NCBI RefSeq assembly: GCF_001269985.1 | Contig: NZ_BBZB01000001.1 | Location: forward strand, 620,001-684,000 | Direction: 5' to 3' | Source of the DNA: Pseudoalteromonas sp. '520P1 No. 423' | GTDB taxonomy: Bacteria; Pseudomonadota; Gammaproteobacteria; Enterobacterales; Alteromonadaceae | DNA: 64,000 bases | Shown here: one piece after another, positions 1 to 8,720 of the stretch | Numbering within the stretch: position 1 is the first letter of the stretch | Layout: the number at the start of each line of letters is the position of its first letter | Position numbers and translations under genes: made by a program | The notes under the pieces: model-generated | The model's database searches: none | The model's input: the letters and a program-made list of their open reading frames with translations, nothing else | Told to the model about the DNA's origin: nothing

Positions 1-181
1 AGCTTTGTAGTGCTAATCGTAATCTATGCCCAGCACTTTTGTCTTTATGTTTATTTTGCAACCAAAAAAAGCAAAGGCGTAATGGCGTATAAAACCAAGG
101 GCGAACATGTTTTGGGATTAGTTCATCTAAACCAAAGTGTAATAAGGTTTGGATTATTTTATATAATCGGGCAATCCGCAA
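1..181 (-). CDS. ubiB: UbiB, ubiquinone biosynthesis kinase-like protein (N-terminal part only)
   Basis: Runs off the left edge; only about 60 N-terminal codons are present. The translation contains GLDELIPK and, later, NKHKDK followed by RLRLAL, the conserved start of UbiB, an atypical membrane-associated kinase/ATPase needed for coenzyme Q synthesis. The start is TTG at 181: a TAG stop lies two codons upstream in the same frame, no ATG is available, and an AAGGA ribosome site sits at proper spacing. It follows ubiJ by about 50 bp in the classic ubiE-ubiJ-ubiB order. The kinase motifs lie outside the window. Confidence 0.85.
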   Translation of the reverse strand, partial: MRIARLYKIIQTLLHFGLDELIPKHVRPWFYTPLRLCFFWLQNKHKDKSAGHRLRLALQS

Positions 182-230
182 AGTCTATTTCCTTTCATAG
201 TAGAGAGCGTATCTCTGTGGTCAAATTTAG

Positions 231-839
231 TTATTTAACGCTTTGCATCAAAATATTAATTCTGTGTTCTAATACATCTAGATCACTGGTCAGTTGCCTA
301 TTGTCATTTTTAAAAATGGTAAGTTCAATAGGGTGCATCGCTACCTTAAGTTCGTCTTGTAGTGTATGTGCTGTTGTAGCCTTGAGTTTCTCTACTAATT
401 TTTGTTGTTGGCTATGTAAGGTTTTAACACCAAGTGTCACTCTATGGCTCATGCCATCACCTAGATAACTAGATAGCTGTTCAGGCCAATCTATCTCTAT
501 TTTTGAGAATGCACTGCTATAAGCTTGTGCTAATTGAATATCACCTTCTAAATCAAGTTTATTTTCTCTAATTAATTTGGTGATTTTTGCTGGATCTTTA
601 AGTTCTAATAAGGTGTCTATGCTTGCGCAAATAATACAGTCAGCTTGTTTTTCATCTGTGGTTAAAATTATAAACTTTTCGCCGGTATATAATAAGATGA
701 AAGCTTGTTGCCAATCTTTAATGTTTAGCTGTAATGTTTTGTGTTTGATTGCACTTAAACTAGTGTGAAGTTGAGGCGATAATTTTATCGCTTGATTTAA
801 CACTGATTCGATTAAGGCGATAATGAGCTGGGATAGCAT
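231..839 (-). CDS. ubiJ: UbiJ, SCP2-domain ubiquinone biosynthesis accessory factor
   Basis: 202 aa, the usual UbiJ length. In E. coli UbiJ is a lipid-binding scaffold of the cytosolic Ubi complex that hands hydrophobic intermediates to the ring-modifying enzymes. An N-terminal SCP2-like domain covers roughly residues 15-110, followed by a charged, probably coiled-coil C-terminus (about residues 140-200). The identification rests on this architecture and on its place between ubiE (49 bp upstream) and ubiB (downstream); the three probably form one transcript. ATG start at 839. Confidence 0.85.
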   Translation of the reverse strand: MLSQLIIALIESVLNQAIKLSPQLHTSLSAIKHKTLQLNIKDWQQAFILLYTGEKFIILTTDEKQADCIICASIDTLLELKDPAKITKLIRENKLDLEGDIQLAQAYSSAFSKIEIDWPEQLSSYLGDGMSHRVTLGVKTLHSQQQKLVEKLKATTAHTLQDELKVAMHPIELTIFKNDNRQLTSDLDVLEHRINILMQSVK

Positions 840-888
840 ATTGATTCCCTAGAAAGTAAAGGCGAGTTTCCCCGCCTAAAAATTTAGC

Positions 889-1647
889 TTAGTATTTAAA
901 ACCACGATGTAGGGCTACTATGCCGCCAGTTAAGTTTTGGTAGCTTGTTTGCTCAAAACCAACTTGTTCCATCATGCCTTTTAATGTTTCTTGATCTGGA
1001 TGCATACGGATAGATTCAGCTAAATATTGATATGACTCACTGTCGTTAGTCACAACAGAGCCTATTTTTGGTAAAACGTTGAATGAGTAAAAATCATAAA
1101 CTTTAGTTAAAAGCTCATTGTCAGGCTTTGAAAACTCTAGCACTAATAAACGACCTCCTGGCTTTAATACGCGAAACATTGAGGCCAGGGCTTTATCTTT
1201 ATCAGTAACATTACGTAAACCAAATGCAATTGTAATAATATCAAAGCTGTTATCAGGGAAAGGTAATGCTTCAGCATTTAATTGTACATACTCGATGTTA
1301 CCTACTCGGCCTTGATCTCTTAATTTCTCACGACCGACTTTAAGCATAGAGTCATTAATATCACCTAAAATAACTTGACCCGTTTCACCGGTAATTTGGC
1401 TAAACTTAGATGTCAAGTCGCCGGTACCGCCAGCTAAATCTAGAATCTTATGACCTTTTCTCACACCTGAACTGGCGATAGTTTGACGTTTCCAAAGACG
1501 GTGAATACCCATAGACATCAAATCGTTCATAATATCGTATTTTGCAGCAACAGAATGGAAAACGTCGGCAACCATGCCAACCTTCTCTTGCTTGCTGACC
1601 GTTTTATAACCAAAGTGAGTGGTGTTGTCTTGAGTTTGTTTCATCAT
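889..1647 (-). CDS. ubiE: UbiE, demethylmenaquinone/2-methoxy-6-polyprenyl-benzoquinol C-methyltransferase
   Basis: 252 aa SAM-dependent C-methyltransferase used in both ubiquinone and menaquinone synthesis. The SAM-binding glycine motif LDLAGGTGD is near residue 70, and the family signatures YDIMNDLMS (near 38) and the [12 protein letters not shown]-terminus are present. Length matches E. coli UbiE (251 aa). Two adjacent ATG codons (1647 and 1644) follow an AGGGAAAA ribosome site. First gene of the ubiE-ubiJ-ubiB group. A 183-bp gap separates it from the GGDEF gene. Confidence 0.95.
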   Translation of the reverse strand: MMKQTQDNTTHFGYKTVSKQEKVGMVADVFHSVAAKYDIMNDLMSMGIHRLWKRQTIASSGVRKGHKILDLAGGTGDLTSKFSQITGETGQVILGDINDSMLKVGREKLRDQGRVGNIEYVQLNAEALPFPDNSFDIITIAFGLRNVTDKDKALASMFRVLKPGGRLLVLEFSKPDNELLTKVYDFYSFNVLPKIGSVVTNDSESYQYLAESIRMHPDQETLKGMMEQVGFEQTSYQNLTGGIVALHRGFKY

Positions 1648-1830
1648 TTTTCCCTATCAAATGCGAGAGATATTATCTTTGATAGTTTACTTGATTATGT
1701 ATACCCATGCTAGCCTAAGATTGATGGCTAAGGACAATATAGGATGTATGATTGAGAGTAGGTAATATAAAATTTAAAGATAGTTATGAGAACAAAACAG
1801 TTTGATTTTTGTTCTCATAAATTTGTTTGA

Positions 1831-2838
1831 TTAGTCAGCGAATTGAATCACTGTATTTTTCCCTGCTTGTTTTGCTTGCTCAGTAGCTGAGTGCACCTTA
1901 TGGGTTAAGCTATTGAGTTCTTCTCTTGGAGATATTTCAGCAATACCCATAGAAATTGTGATTGTGGGTAATCTACGGCCTGTTCTTGAACTGACAAAGC
2001 GTAGTTTTTCTACACCACTTCGCATTTTTTCTGCTATTTCAGTGACTGCAGTTAACTCTACTTCAGGTAAAATAATTAAAAATTCTTCTTTTTTTGTTCT
2101 CACGGGTAAACCGCTTTCGAGTACATAAGACTTTACCTTTGAAGCTATTTTATTAAGTACAACATCACTAATAATATGACCGTATTTACGACTGAAGTCA
2201 TTGAAATCATCTATGCTAATATTGATAGCGCACAGGGATTTATTTTCATCTATCCATAATTGGGCTTGTTCAGCCATATAATTTTGCTTAAATAATCCTG
2301 TTAAAGGATCTTTATGTGTTGCTTGTTTTAAAGAGAGTAGTTTCTGTTTAGTCTTTTTATTTTCTGTTTGTGCTTGCAGTAAATTATCTTGTAATTTTAA
2401 CTGTGATGTTTTGAGTTTATAACTGGCATCAATAATACTTGATAGCACCTGACGAGATTGTGTTAGGTTATTTTCATCTATCGATAAAAGAGAACTATCC
2501 AATTGAGCTATATATTGGTTTATCGCTTGATTGCCCTCCGTTGTTGAAGCTTCAATATTATTAACAACCTCAGTAACACCTTTTATTAACAAGTCTTGAG
2601 ACTTGTGTTCTTGAGATAAATGGCGTTGATAAAAACTCTCAAGGATAAAATCATCAAGTTGCTGTTTATTAGCAATGGAACGTTCTATGTCTTTGTTTAA
2701 TTCTGCATTATCTGCGGAAATATAAGCATATGCCACATGATAATTAATCGGATGGGGAGCGAGTTTATGTTCTTCTAAAAATAGGCAAAGCTGAGTCATT
2801 TTATCTTGCGCTTTAGCCATGGAATCATGGTACTTCAT
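1831..2838 (-). CDS. GGDEF-domain protein with degenerate active site
   Basis: 335 aa cytosolic protein, no membrane segment visible. The N-terminal 170 residues are helical and end in a probable coiled coil; the DPLTGL start of the GGDEF domain is at about residue 177. The signature loop reads KKEEF (249-253) instead of GGDEF/GGEEF, and the first metal-ligand aspartate of the usual DxD stretch is serine (ISIDDF, 207-212). Both changes predict loss of diguanylate cyclase activity, so it may be a GTP/c-di-GMP sensor or a scaffold. The N-terminal PxNYxxAYxY segment is shared with the GGDEF pseudogene at 54465-54977. Monocistronic. Confidence 0.8.
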   Translation of the reverse strand: MKYHDSMAKAQDKMTQLCLFLEEHKLAPHPINYHVAYAYISADNAELNKDIERSIANKQQLDDFILESFYQRHLSQEHKSQDLLIKGVTEVVNNIEASTTEGNQAINQYIAQLDSSLLSIDENNLTQSRQVLSSIIDASYKLKTSQLKLQDNLLQAQTENKKTKQKLLSLKQATHKDPLTGLFKQNYMAEQAQLWIDENKSLCAINISIDDFNDFSRKYGHIISDVVLNKIASKVKSYVLESGLPVRTKKEEFLIILPEVELTAVTEIAEKMRSGVEKLRFVSSRTGRRLPTITISMGIAEISPREELNSLTHKVHSATEQAKQAGKNTVIQFAD

Positions 2839-3134
2839 AATTGTCCAATCAATAAAATTCGTAGCTGTTCCTCAGCTAAATAAGAAAACAAACCTCAATC
2901 CATGAGTTATTTTACCATTAAAAAACAAATTTGATTATATTGGAATAGTTTTAGCTAATAATTATATAAAACCAGAATAAAGTGGGAGTTTATTAACCCA
3001 CACGCTCTTTATTTCGGTAATTATGCCTCACTTTGTGTTTGTATCTTAAAATGTGGGTTTATATCGTATTTTTCTTTGTTCGCTTTTTTATTTGGGTTAG
3101 CCTTAATGTATTGGTAGCATAATTGAGAGTGAAG
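2839..3134. other. Intergenic region between divergent genes
   Basis: About 300 bp, strongly AT-rich, separating the minus-strand GGDEF gene from the plus-strand DUF885 gene. It must hold both promoters, but no clear -35/-10 pair or operator stands out. Confidence 0.4.
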
Positions 3135-4892
3135 ATGAAAAAAATAATTAATAAAACATTAATCGCTGGTGCGTTGATGGTTGCTTTAACTGGCTGCAAT
3201 TTGACTGCATCAAACCCAAATGATAGTTTTACTCAGCTAGCTGAAAAAATTGTAGATTACCGTAAAAGTATCGATACCTATAGTGCTAATGAAGGCATTG
3301 ATAATCACTTTTTACCCGATTTATCGCCAGCGTTTTTAAAAGCAAAAAATGAAAGCTTCTCAGCTTTATTAGCCCAATTAAATGCACTCGATCCTGAGTT
3401 AATGAATGCGGATAATAAAATCAACTTGGCAATTATTAAGGCTCAAGTTCAAAATACATTAGATGAATATCGGTTCAATGCGCATTATATGCCATTGACC
3501 TCTGAATTTGGTTTTCATTCATCTATGTCATTTTTGATTTCTCGATCGGATTTTTCAAATAAGCAAGGCTACGATTTATATCTGAAACGCCTTGCAGATA
3601 TGCCTAGGTATTTTTCTGAAAATATATTTTGGATGAAAAAAGGCATTGAAGTTGGCTTTACACAACCTAAAGTTGTACTTGTTGGTTATGAAGATTCGAT
3701 AACAACTTTTATTAAAGATGATCCTGAGCAATCTAGCTTTTATGCACCATTTAAAGAAAATAAAGCAAATTTAGATAAAGCTGAATTTGCATCTTTACAG
3801 CAACAAGCTAAAAAAATTATTCAGGCAAAAGTGATTCCAGCCTACCAAGATTACAAAGCTTTTTTCACTCAAGAGTATTATCCTGCAGCGAGAAATGAAA
3901 TTGGTGTTTCAACTACTGAAAATGGTGAGTCATTTTATACCAATAGAGCGAAGCATTACACTACAACTGAGATGTCTCCAAAAGAAATTCATCAGCTAGG
4001 TTTAAAAGAAGTTAAACGTATACGCGCTGAAATGCAGGTAATTATTGAACAAGTGGGTTTTGAAGGTGACTTTGCTAAGTTTGTAGAGTTTTTACGTACA
4101 GACCCTCAGTTTTATGCAAAAACACCTGAAGCACTATTAAAAGAAGCCTCATTTATTTCTAAAAAAATAGATGCTCAGTTACCTAAATTATTCCATACCT
4201 TACCACGCACCCCGTATGGTGTAGCGCCGGTTCCGGCAAGTATCGCACCTAAATACACTACAGGTCGTTATGTTGGTCCAAGTCGAGATGATCAGCCAGG
4301 TTATTATTGGGTAAATACATATGGCTTAGATAAACGCCCTTTATACGTATTAGAAGCGTTAACTTTACATGAAGCAGTACCGGGTCATCATCTACAGATT
4401 TCACTTAATAGTGAACTAGAAAATCTACCTAGCTATAGACAAAATGCTTATATTTCTGCTTTTGGTGAAGGCTGGGGTTTATATTCTGAGTGGTTAGGCT
4501 TAGAAGTTGGCTTTTATCAAGATCCTTATAGTAACTTTGGCCGTTTAACTTATGAGATGTGGCGTGCAGCAAGGCTAGTTGTTGATACAGGCATGCATAT
4601 GTTTGGCTGGAGTCGTGAGCAAGCGATGAATTTCATGAAAGACAATACAGCATTGTCTTTGCATAATGTAAAAACTGAAACGGATCGTTATATTTCATGG
4701 CCTGGACAAGCTCTATCATACAAAATTGGTGAGTTAACTATTAAGCGTTTACGGAAAGAAGCAGAAGAAAGTTTAGGTGATAAGTTTGATGTAAGAGAAT
4801 TCCACCATCAAATTTTGAAAAATGGTTCAGTACCTTTGTCTATATTAGAGCAGCAAATCGCTTTATATATTACAGAAACTAAGCTTAAATAA
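3135..4892 (+). CDS. DUF885-family lipoprotein, putative zinc metallopeptidase
   Basis: 585 aa. The N-terminal signal peptide ends in a lipobox (LTGC, Cys about residue 21), predicting an outer-membrane or periplasmic lipoprotein. The DUF885 domain fills the rest, with the hallmark HEAVPGHH at 412-419 (an HExxxGH zinc-binding pattern) and a conserved FGEGWGLYSEW about 35 residues later that would supply the third ligand. DUF885 proteins are thermolysin-like putative peptidases of poorly defined substrate. A TTG 12 bases upstream is in frame, but the ATG at 3135 has the proper ribosome site (GAGAGTGAAG) and gives a normal Lys-rich signal peptide. Confidence 0.85.
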   Translation: MKKIINKTLIAGALMVALTGCNLTASNPNDSFTQLAEKIVDYRKSIDTYSANEGIDNHFLPDLSPAFLKAKNESFSALLAQLNALDPELMNADNKINLAIIKAQVQNTLDEYRFNAHYMPLTSEFGFHSSMSFLISRSDFSNKQGYDLYLKRLADMPRYFSENIFWMKKGIEVGFTQPKVVLVGYEDSITTFIKDDPEQSSFYAPFKENKANLDKAEFASLQQQAKKIIQAKVIPAYQDYKAFFTQEYYPAARNEIGVSTTENGESFYTNRAKHYTTTEMSPKEIHQLGLKEVKRIRAEMQVIIEQVGFEGDFAKFVEFLRTDPQFYAKTPEALLKEASFISKKIDAQLPKLFHTLPRTPYGVAPVPASIAPKYTTGRYVGPSRDDQPGYYWVNTYGLDKRPLYVLEALTLHEAVPGHHLQISLNSELENLPSYRQNAYISAFGEGWGLYSEWLGLEVGFYQDPYSNFGRLTYEMWRAARLVVDTGMHMFGWSREQAMNFMKDNTALSLHNVKTETDRYISWPGQALSYKIGELTIKRLRKEAEESLGDKFDVREFHHQILKNGSVPLSILEQQIALYITETKLK

Positions 4893-4915
4893 CTCTCAAT
4901 TGGGAAGTATAAATA

Positions 4916-4953
4916 TGGCTGCTTCATATTAGGAGAAGTAAACGAAGCAGCCA
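4916..4953 (+). other. Stem-loop with perfect 10-bp arms in the 303-bp gap 4893-5195
   Basis: TGGCTGCTTC (4916-4925) and GAAGCAGCCA (4944-4953) are exact inverted repeats around an 18-nt loop that contains AGGAG. It lies 24 bp after the DUF885 stop. No T-tract follows, so it is not a classic terminator. The next 35 bases are locally GC-rich (AGCCCCCGACCTG), unlike the AT-rich surroundings. The rest of the gap up to the channel gene shows nothing recognisable. The function is unknown; it could be a decayed attenuator or part of a small RNA. Confidence 0.4.
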
Positions 4954-5195
4954 AAAGCCCCCGACCTGTTATCGTTGGCGGCATCGCAATCATAGGCCTT
5001 AATAAATAAAACTAACCCTTAGATCGATAGCTTTGCGTCCTTAGTTTTCACTAAGTTTGCCTTTACTTACTTAAACAGTTCTCTTTTAGTCTAGTCGGTG
5101 AACTGAAAACTGTCATGGTATTAATTGTAATAAATTGATTCTTTTTAACTCTTCTAGTAGCCTAACTATTAATCTCATTCAAGCTAACCGAATCA

Positions 5196-6257
5196 ATGCA
5201 TTTGTTATTTAAAAAGTTTTTATCTAAGGTTCGTAACCATATAGACCAGTTAAGCTGGCCTACAGTTTTATTTGCTGTTTTAGCGCATGTTCTTTTTACT
5301 TGGCTTTTATTGTGCATGGCGAATGAAAAAGAGCTGATTTCATTTAATCATTTTATTTATTATTACATAGTAACAACCTCAACCGTTGGGTATGGTGACT
5401 TCAGTCCAGTTACAGACTTAGGAAAGTGGTTTGTTGCACTTGGGCAAATTCCTATTGGGTTGGCACTTTTTGGGGTCTTTCTAGGAAAGACAGGGCAAAC
5501 AATTACACAGTTGATAAAAAAAGCGATGACAGGCGATAAAAATTATTCTCATTATGATGGCCACATTATTATTTTTGGCTGGCACAAGACACGAACAGCT
5601 AAAATGATTCAATATATATTGGCTGATAATAAACGAGAGCAACGACAAATTTTGTTGGTGGTTATGGATGAAATGACACATCCATTTATAGAAAATCCAC
5701 AAGTGGATTTTGCAAAGCTAACGAGCTTTACTGATATTGAACAGCTTAATCGTGTTGCTTTAGATAAAGCAGATAAAGTGATTATAGATGGTAAAGATGA
5801 CGATCAAACTTTTACGACTGCGTTACGTATTAGCCGTATTGTTAAAGCAGAAAGTCATATTTGCGCTTATTTCATTGATGAAACTAAAATAGAAATGCTT
5901 CGAGAGCATTGTATTAATGTTGAGTGCAGCAGTTCTAAATCAGCGGAGATTTTAGTACGTTCAATGCAAGATCCTGGCTCAAGTCGTGTTCAGGAAGAGC
6001 TATTATCTACACTTACTGGCGATACACAATTTAGTATTGAGGTGCCTAAATTATCTAATACGCTTAATTTTGAAAAGGTTTTTCATTATTTTAAACATCA
6101 GCATAATGCTATTTTATTAGGCGTTGCTGATAATCGTATTGGTGATAATTTAACTTTAAATCCTGAATTAGCTTATGAAATTAAAAATGGTAATATTTTG
6201 CATTATATTTCTGAGAGTAGATTGTTGACTAGCGAAGTGAACTGGTCTGATATTTAG
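5196..6257 (+). CDS. Two-TM potassium channel with TrkA-N domain
   Basis: 353 aa inner-membrane channel of the Kch/MthK type. One helix spans about residues 20-42, then the pore loop with the K+-selectivity filter TVGYGD (63-68), then a second helix near 80-100. A cytosolic TrkA-N (RCK) domain begins near residue 120 (HIIIFGWHKTR) and would bind nucleotide or ions to gate the pore. It probably handles K+ efflux or membrane potential. The gene stands alone; a stem-loop terminator follows at 6271-6308. Confidence 0.9.
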   Translation: MHLLFKKFLSKVRNHIDQLSWPTVLFAVLAHVLFTWLLLCMANEKELISFNHFIYYYIVTTSTVGYGDFSPVTDLGKWFVALGQIPIGLALFGVFLGKTGQTITQLIKKAMTGDKNYSHYDGHIIIFGWHKTRTAKMIQYILADNKREQRQILLVVMDEMTHPFIENPQVDFAKLTSFTDIEQLNRVALDKADKVIIDGKDDDQTFTTALRISRIVKAESHICAYFIDETKIEMLREHCINVECSSSKSAEILVRSMQDPGSSRVQEELLSTLTGDTQFSIEVPKLSNTLNFEKVFHYFKHQHNAILLGVADNRIGDNLTLNPELAYEIKNGNILHYISESRLLTSEVNWSDI

Positions 6258-6270
6258 TATTATTGACATG

Positions 6271-6312
6271 ATGAAATTGACTTAGGGTATTAAAATAGTC
6301 AATTTCATTTTA
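6271..6312. terminator. Bidirectional terminator between convergent genes
   Basis: ATGAAATTGACT (6271-6282) pairs exactly with AGTCAATTTCAT (6297-6308), loop 14 nt, followed by TTT. It lies between the convergent channel gene and the small gene at 6335-6601. Confidence 0.6.
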
Positions 6313-6334
6313 AATTATATGTTTAAGTAATATG

Positions 6335-6601
6335 CTATCTGATTTTTATTTTAGGGCTAAGGTTTACTTCCCCTTCAAAATCAATCGTGGCAATCATTTC
6401 GTCACAAATAGCAATGGCTAAGTAAGTCCCGTCTGATGCACGGGTAAAAGCTAAGCGATAACCAAATTGGTTTAACTTATTAAGGGCGACTTTTTGCGCT
6501 AAAGTGAGAATATTCCATATTTCATCAGAATCAGATATGTAATTGGGCTTCCGACGTTCTTCAATAGATGCTTCTGCATTATATTTTGACAGCGCTGTCA
6601 T
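6335..6601 (-). CDS. Small conserved-type hypothetical protein (paralog of the gene at 6676-6900)
   Basis: 88 aa, soluble, no Cys-pair or membrane segment. ATG at 6601 is preceded by GAGGG at good spacing. Key stretches are ERRK, LAQKVALNKLNQFGY, LAFTRAS and a C-terminal ATIDFEGEVNLSP. The same pattern recurs in the upstream neighbour, so the two are tandem paralogs. I recognise the shape as a small family common in Alteromonadales, but know no function. Confidence 0.65.
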   Translation of the reverse strand: MTALSKYNAEASIEERRKPNYISDSDEIWNILTLAQKVALNKLNQFGYRLAFTRASDGTYLAIAICDEMIATIDFEGEVNLSPKIKIR

Positions 6602-6675
6602 ATAACCCTCATCTGATTAATTATTGCTATAATTCTAATGTGGTATGATATTTATTATGGCACTAAAAGTCTAGT

Positions 6676-6900
6676 TCAATTTCTGACCATTTGGTCGGAG
6701 TTCATTGTAATCTCAACGTTTTCATTAATGCTAGCGTACTTATTATCTAAGCTAGTAAAAGCAAGCTTCTATTCACCTGAAGCGCGCACGAACTCTAAAT
6801 CAAAACGAGATAATTCATTAACCGATGCTTTTTGAGCCATTGATAAGTCAAGCCAATGATCATTATATGAAATGTGATCTAATCTTCTTTCTGTAGCCAT
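6676..6900 (-). pseudogene. Small hypothetical protein gene interrupted by an amber codon
   Basis: ATG at 6900 follows an excellent ribosome site (AAGGAGGT) and a TATAAT -10 box. The frame reads 43 codons to a TAG (6769-6771), then continues without interruption for 30 codons to TGA (6676-6678). The product aligns along its whole length with the downstream paralog: ERRLDHIS / ERRKPNYIS, MAQKASVNEL / LAQKVALNKL, FVRAS / FTRAS, and after the TAG LAFTSLDNKYASIN / LAIAICDEMIATID. The post-stop similarity shows the original gene was about 74 aa. Either a nonsense-mutated pseudogene or a truncated 43-aa product. Confidence 0.6.
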
Positions 6901-6919
6901 GTAACCTCCTTGTATTTAC

Positions 6920-6925
6920 ATTATA
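6920..6925 (-). promoter_or_regulatory. -10 box for the small gene at 6676-6900
   Basis: On the minus strand TATAAT lies 19 nt upstream of the ATG at 6900, with AAGGAGGT between. Only a weak -35 match is seen 17 nt further upstream. The implied 5' leader is very short, about a dozen nt. Confidence 0.5.
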
Positions 6926-7220
6926 AGTACCATTCCTAGTAACACATATAAGGCTAGTACAAGAAGGTTTGAATGCAAGGTAGAAATATATAAGTGAGGT
7001 TAAATTTGCTCAAATTACAATAGTGTTCTATTGTTCTAAAAGCAAAAACAAATGTAGGTTGGCTCACCTTTTTTCGAACTTAAAAAGCGTTGGCTAGCTG
7101 CATGGGGTTTAAATTAGTTCCCTTTATGCGTATTTTTGCTTGGAGGTATTTCAAAAATAAGATTATAATGATTGCTTATCAAATGATTTGATAATCTAAA
7201 TTAATTAAAGGAATTAAATA
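6926..7220. other. Intergenic region between divergent genes
   Basis: With the leader at 6901-6925 this makes about 320 bp without a gene. It precedes the plus-strand gene starting at 7221, which has its own AAAGGA ribosome site. No repeat, RNA or operator is recognised. Confidence 0.3.
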
Positions 7221-8054
7221 ATGAAAAAAATTTTAAGTTTTTTTATTCTACTATTGACTTCGAATACCACTTTAGCATCATCAGTTCTTAAAGTATGTAC
7301 AACTTGACAAAATGATACTAGTTTTCTATTTACAGCAAAAGCTGTAGTTGAACCTGGTATGACTACGATAAAAACATTAAACCCATTTACTGCGGAACTG
7401 AGAACATATAGGGTGGATATTGAGCCATTTGAACCTGGGTATGAAAGTAGAGGGGGGTTAGTTTTAACTGAATCTTCATCAAGTGATATACAAAGAGCTA
7501 ATGAGGTAAAAAATGCAATAAATGGCATCCATGATTTCTTTAATGTAGATCGTGTTGTTCCTGACTCAGTAGTTGGCAGTGGCTACGATGTCATTGGTGT
7601 AAGTGCTAACTTTAGCAATGTCATTCAATACTACAATCAAAGTCAAACGTTTGGAAGTCATTGGTCATTATACACAGGCTCGCTTGCTGCTATAGCTGGT
7701 AAAGTATTTAACGTTAAAATAACTGCTAGCATTGAATTTTCTGATGGAATGAAAGGAACTATAGCTATCACAGGAATAAACTCTAAAGGCGAGGTAGAGT
7801 TTATTTTAATTGATATGAAAGATGAAAATGGAAATGATATACCTGTAACAAAAAAGGAAGCCCAAGAGCAAAAAGATAACCTTATGAACTTCACTACAAT
7901 ATCGGAAGTTAGTGTTTTTTTGAATGCCGCATCTAGATTTGGTGTAACCTATGTCAGAACTATGTCTAGATTAACTGGTGGCGGGGGAGGTTCAGGAAGT
8001 ATAACGGATATCATTTGTGATAAAAATAACAAATGTGTAAGAGTCTCAAACTAA
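7221..8054 (+). pseudogene. Secreted hypothetical protein with in-frame TGA at codon 29
   Basis: ATG at 7221 with an AAAGGA ribosome site begins a clear signal peptide (MKK, hydrophobic core, cleavage near TLASS). Codon 29 (7305-7307) is TGA, in the context VCTT-stop-QND. The frame then stays open for 248 codons to 8054. Without the upstream part the remaining frame has no credible start (first ATG at 7359, no signal peptide). A cysteine at codon 29 would give a CxxC motif just after the signal peptide. So this is either one nonsense mutation or a selenocysteine codon. The C-terminus has a Gly/Ser-rich linker, then ICDKNNKC. Function unknown. A small membrane protein gene follows 11 bp downstream. 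Confidence 0.6.
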
Positions 8055-8065
8055 GGATTTAGCTA

Positions 8066-8290
8066 ATGCTAACAATAAATGAAGTTTTTGTCGGTTATTT
8101 AGTGATTACAGTGATTTTAATATCTGTTTTAGCGTATTTTAGAAAGCAAAATTTGATAAAATCCTCGGAACTGTTTCAGAGCTCATTATTTTGTATATTA
8201 TTTTTTCCAATTGGATGGCTTCTTTGTGTGAGAGTTTTTATAAAAATTATAAAGAAGACTTTACAGAATAAGGTGTATTTTATTGAATAA
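8066..8290 (+). CDS. Small two-helix membrane protein
   Basis: 74 aa with two hydrophobic segments (about residues 8-27 and 38-58) and a basic C-terminus. It starts 11 bp after the stop of the secreted-protein gene and ends before a strong terminator, so the two are probably one transcript. Not recognised; it may depend on, or assist, its upstream partner. Confidence 0.55.
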   Translation: MLTINEVFVGYLVITVILISVLAYFRKQNLIKSSELFQSSLFCILFFPIGWLLCVRVFIKIIKKTLQNKVYFIE

Positions 8291-8316
8291 AAAGAGTCGT
8301 TTAAGCTACTAAAATG

Positions 8317-8354
8317 ATGCCTGTTAGTTAAAAACTGATAGGCATTTATTTTTT
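8317..8354 (+). terminator. Rho-independent terminator
   Basis: A 12-bp stem (arm starting ATGCCTGTTAGT, other arm ACTGATAGGCAT ending at 8345, with two G-U pairs) is followed by TTATTTTTT. It ends the transcript of the two preceding genes. Confidence 0.75.
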
Positions 8355-8720
8355 AGTATTTCGTTTAGGTCGCAGCAGTGGTTTACTTTGCTCATATATT
8401 CTATGCAATTAAAAACAAATATGTTCTTAATCATTAAAAGTAGCTGTCAAGCTTGAATTTTGAACAATAATCTATTGTAATAGGGCTGCTGTTATTAAAT
8501 ATTTACCATAAATTTATATAAATAACATGCGGTATAAATGGATTTAAATTTGCTTGCCATAGTTTTGGCGATAAATAAGCAAAGTCTTCAAGGAACCAAG
8601 TCCACTCTTATCGTTCTTAGGAGCAGAGTGAACTATTAGTCCTCTTATATTCTAAATAACATCTTTGGTTATTTGTATTTTCTCTCCTATGTTCGTTATT
8701 TAAAACTATTGGAGAACCTC
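8355..8720. other. Leader and promoter region of deoC
   Basis: About 365 bp without a gene. An imperfect 9-bp stem (AGTCCACTC with GAGTGAACT, 8 of 9 pairs, roughly 8608-8635) and a short AAATAAC/GTTATTT hairpin just before deoC suggest a structured leader. No DeoR- or CytR-type operator can be assigned by eye. Confidence 0.3.

Noticed and set aside
10..468. 152-codon plus-strand frame opposite ubiJ and ubiB
   Set aside because: Antisense to two well-supported ubi genes; composition and lack of a ribosome site mark it as a shadow.
6638..6835. 65-codon plus-strand frame with a hydrophobic stretch
   Set aside because: It is antisense to the amber-interrupted small gene, whose full-length similarity to its paralog is convincing.
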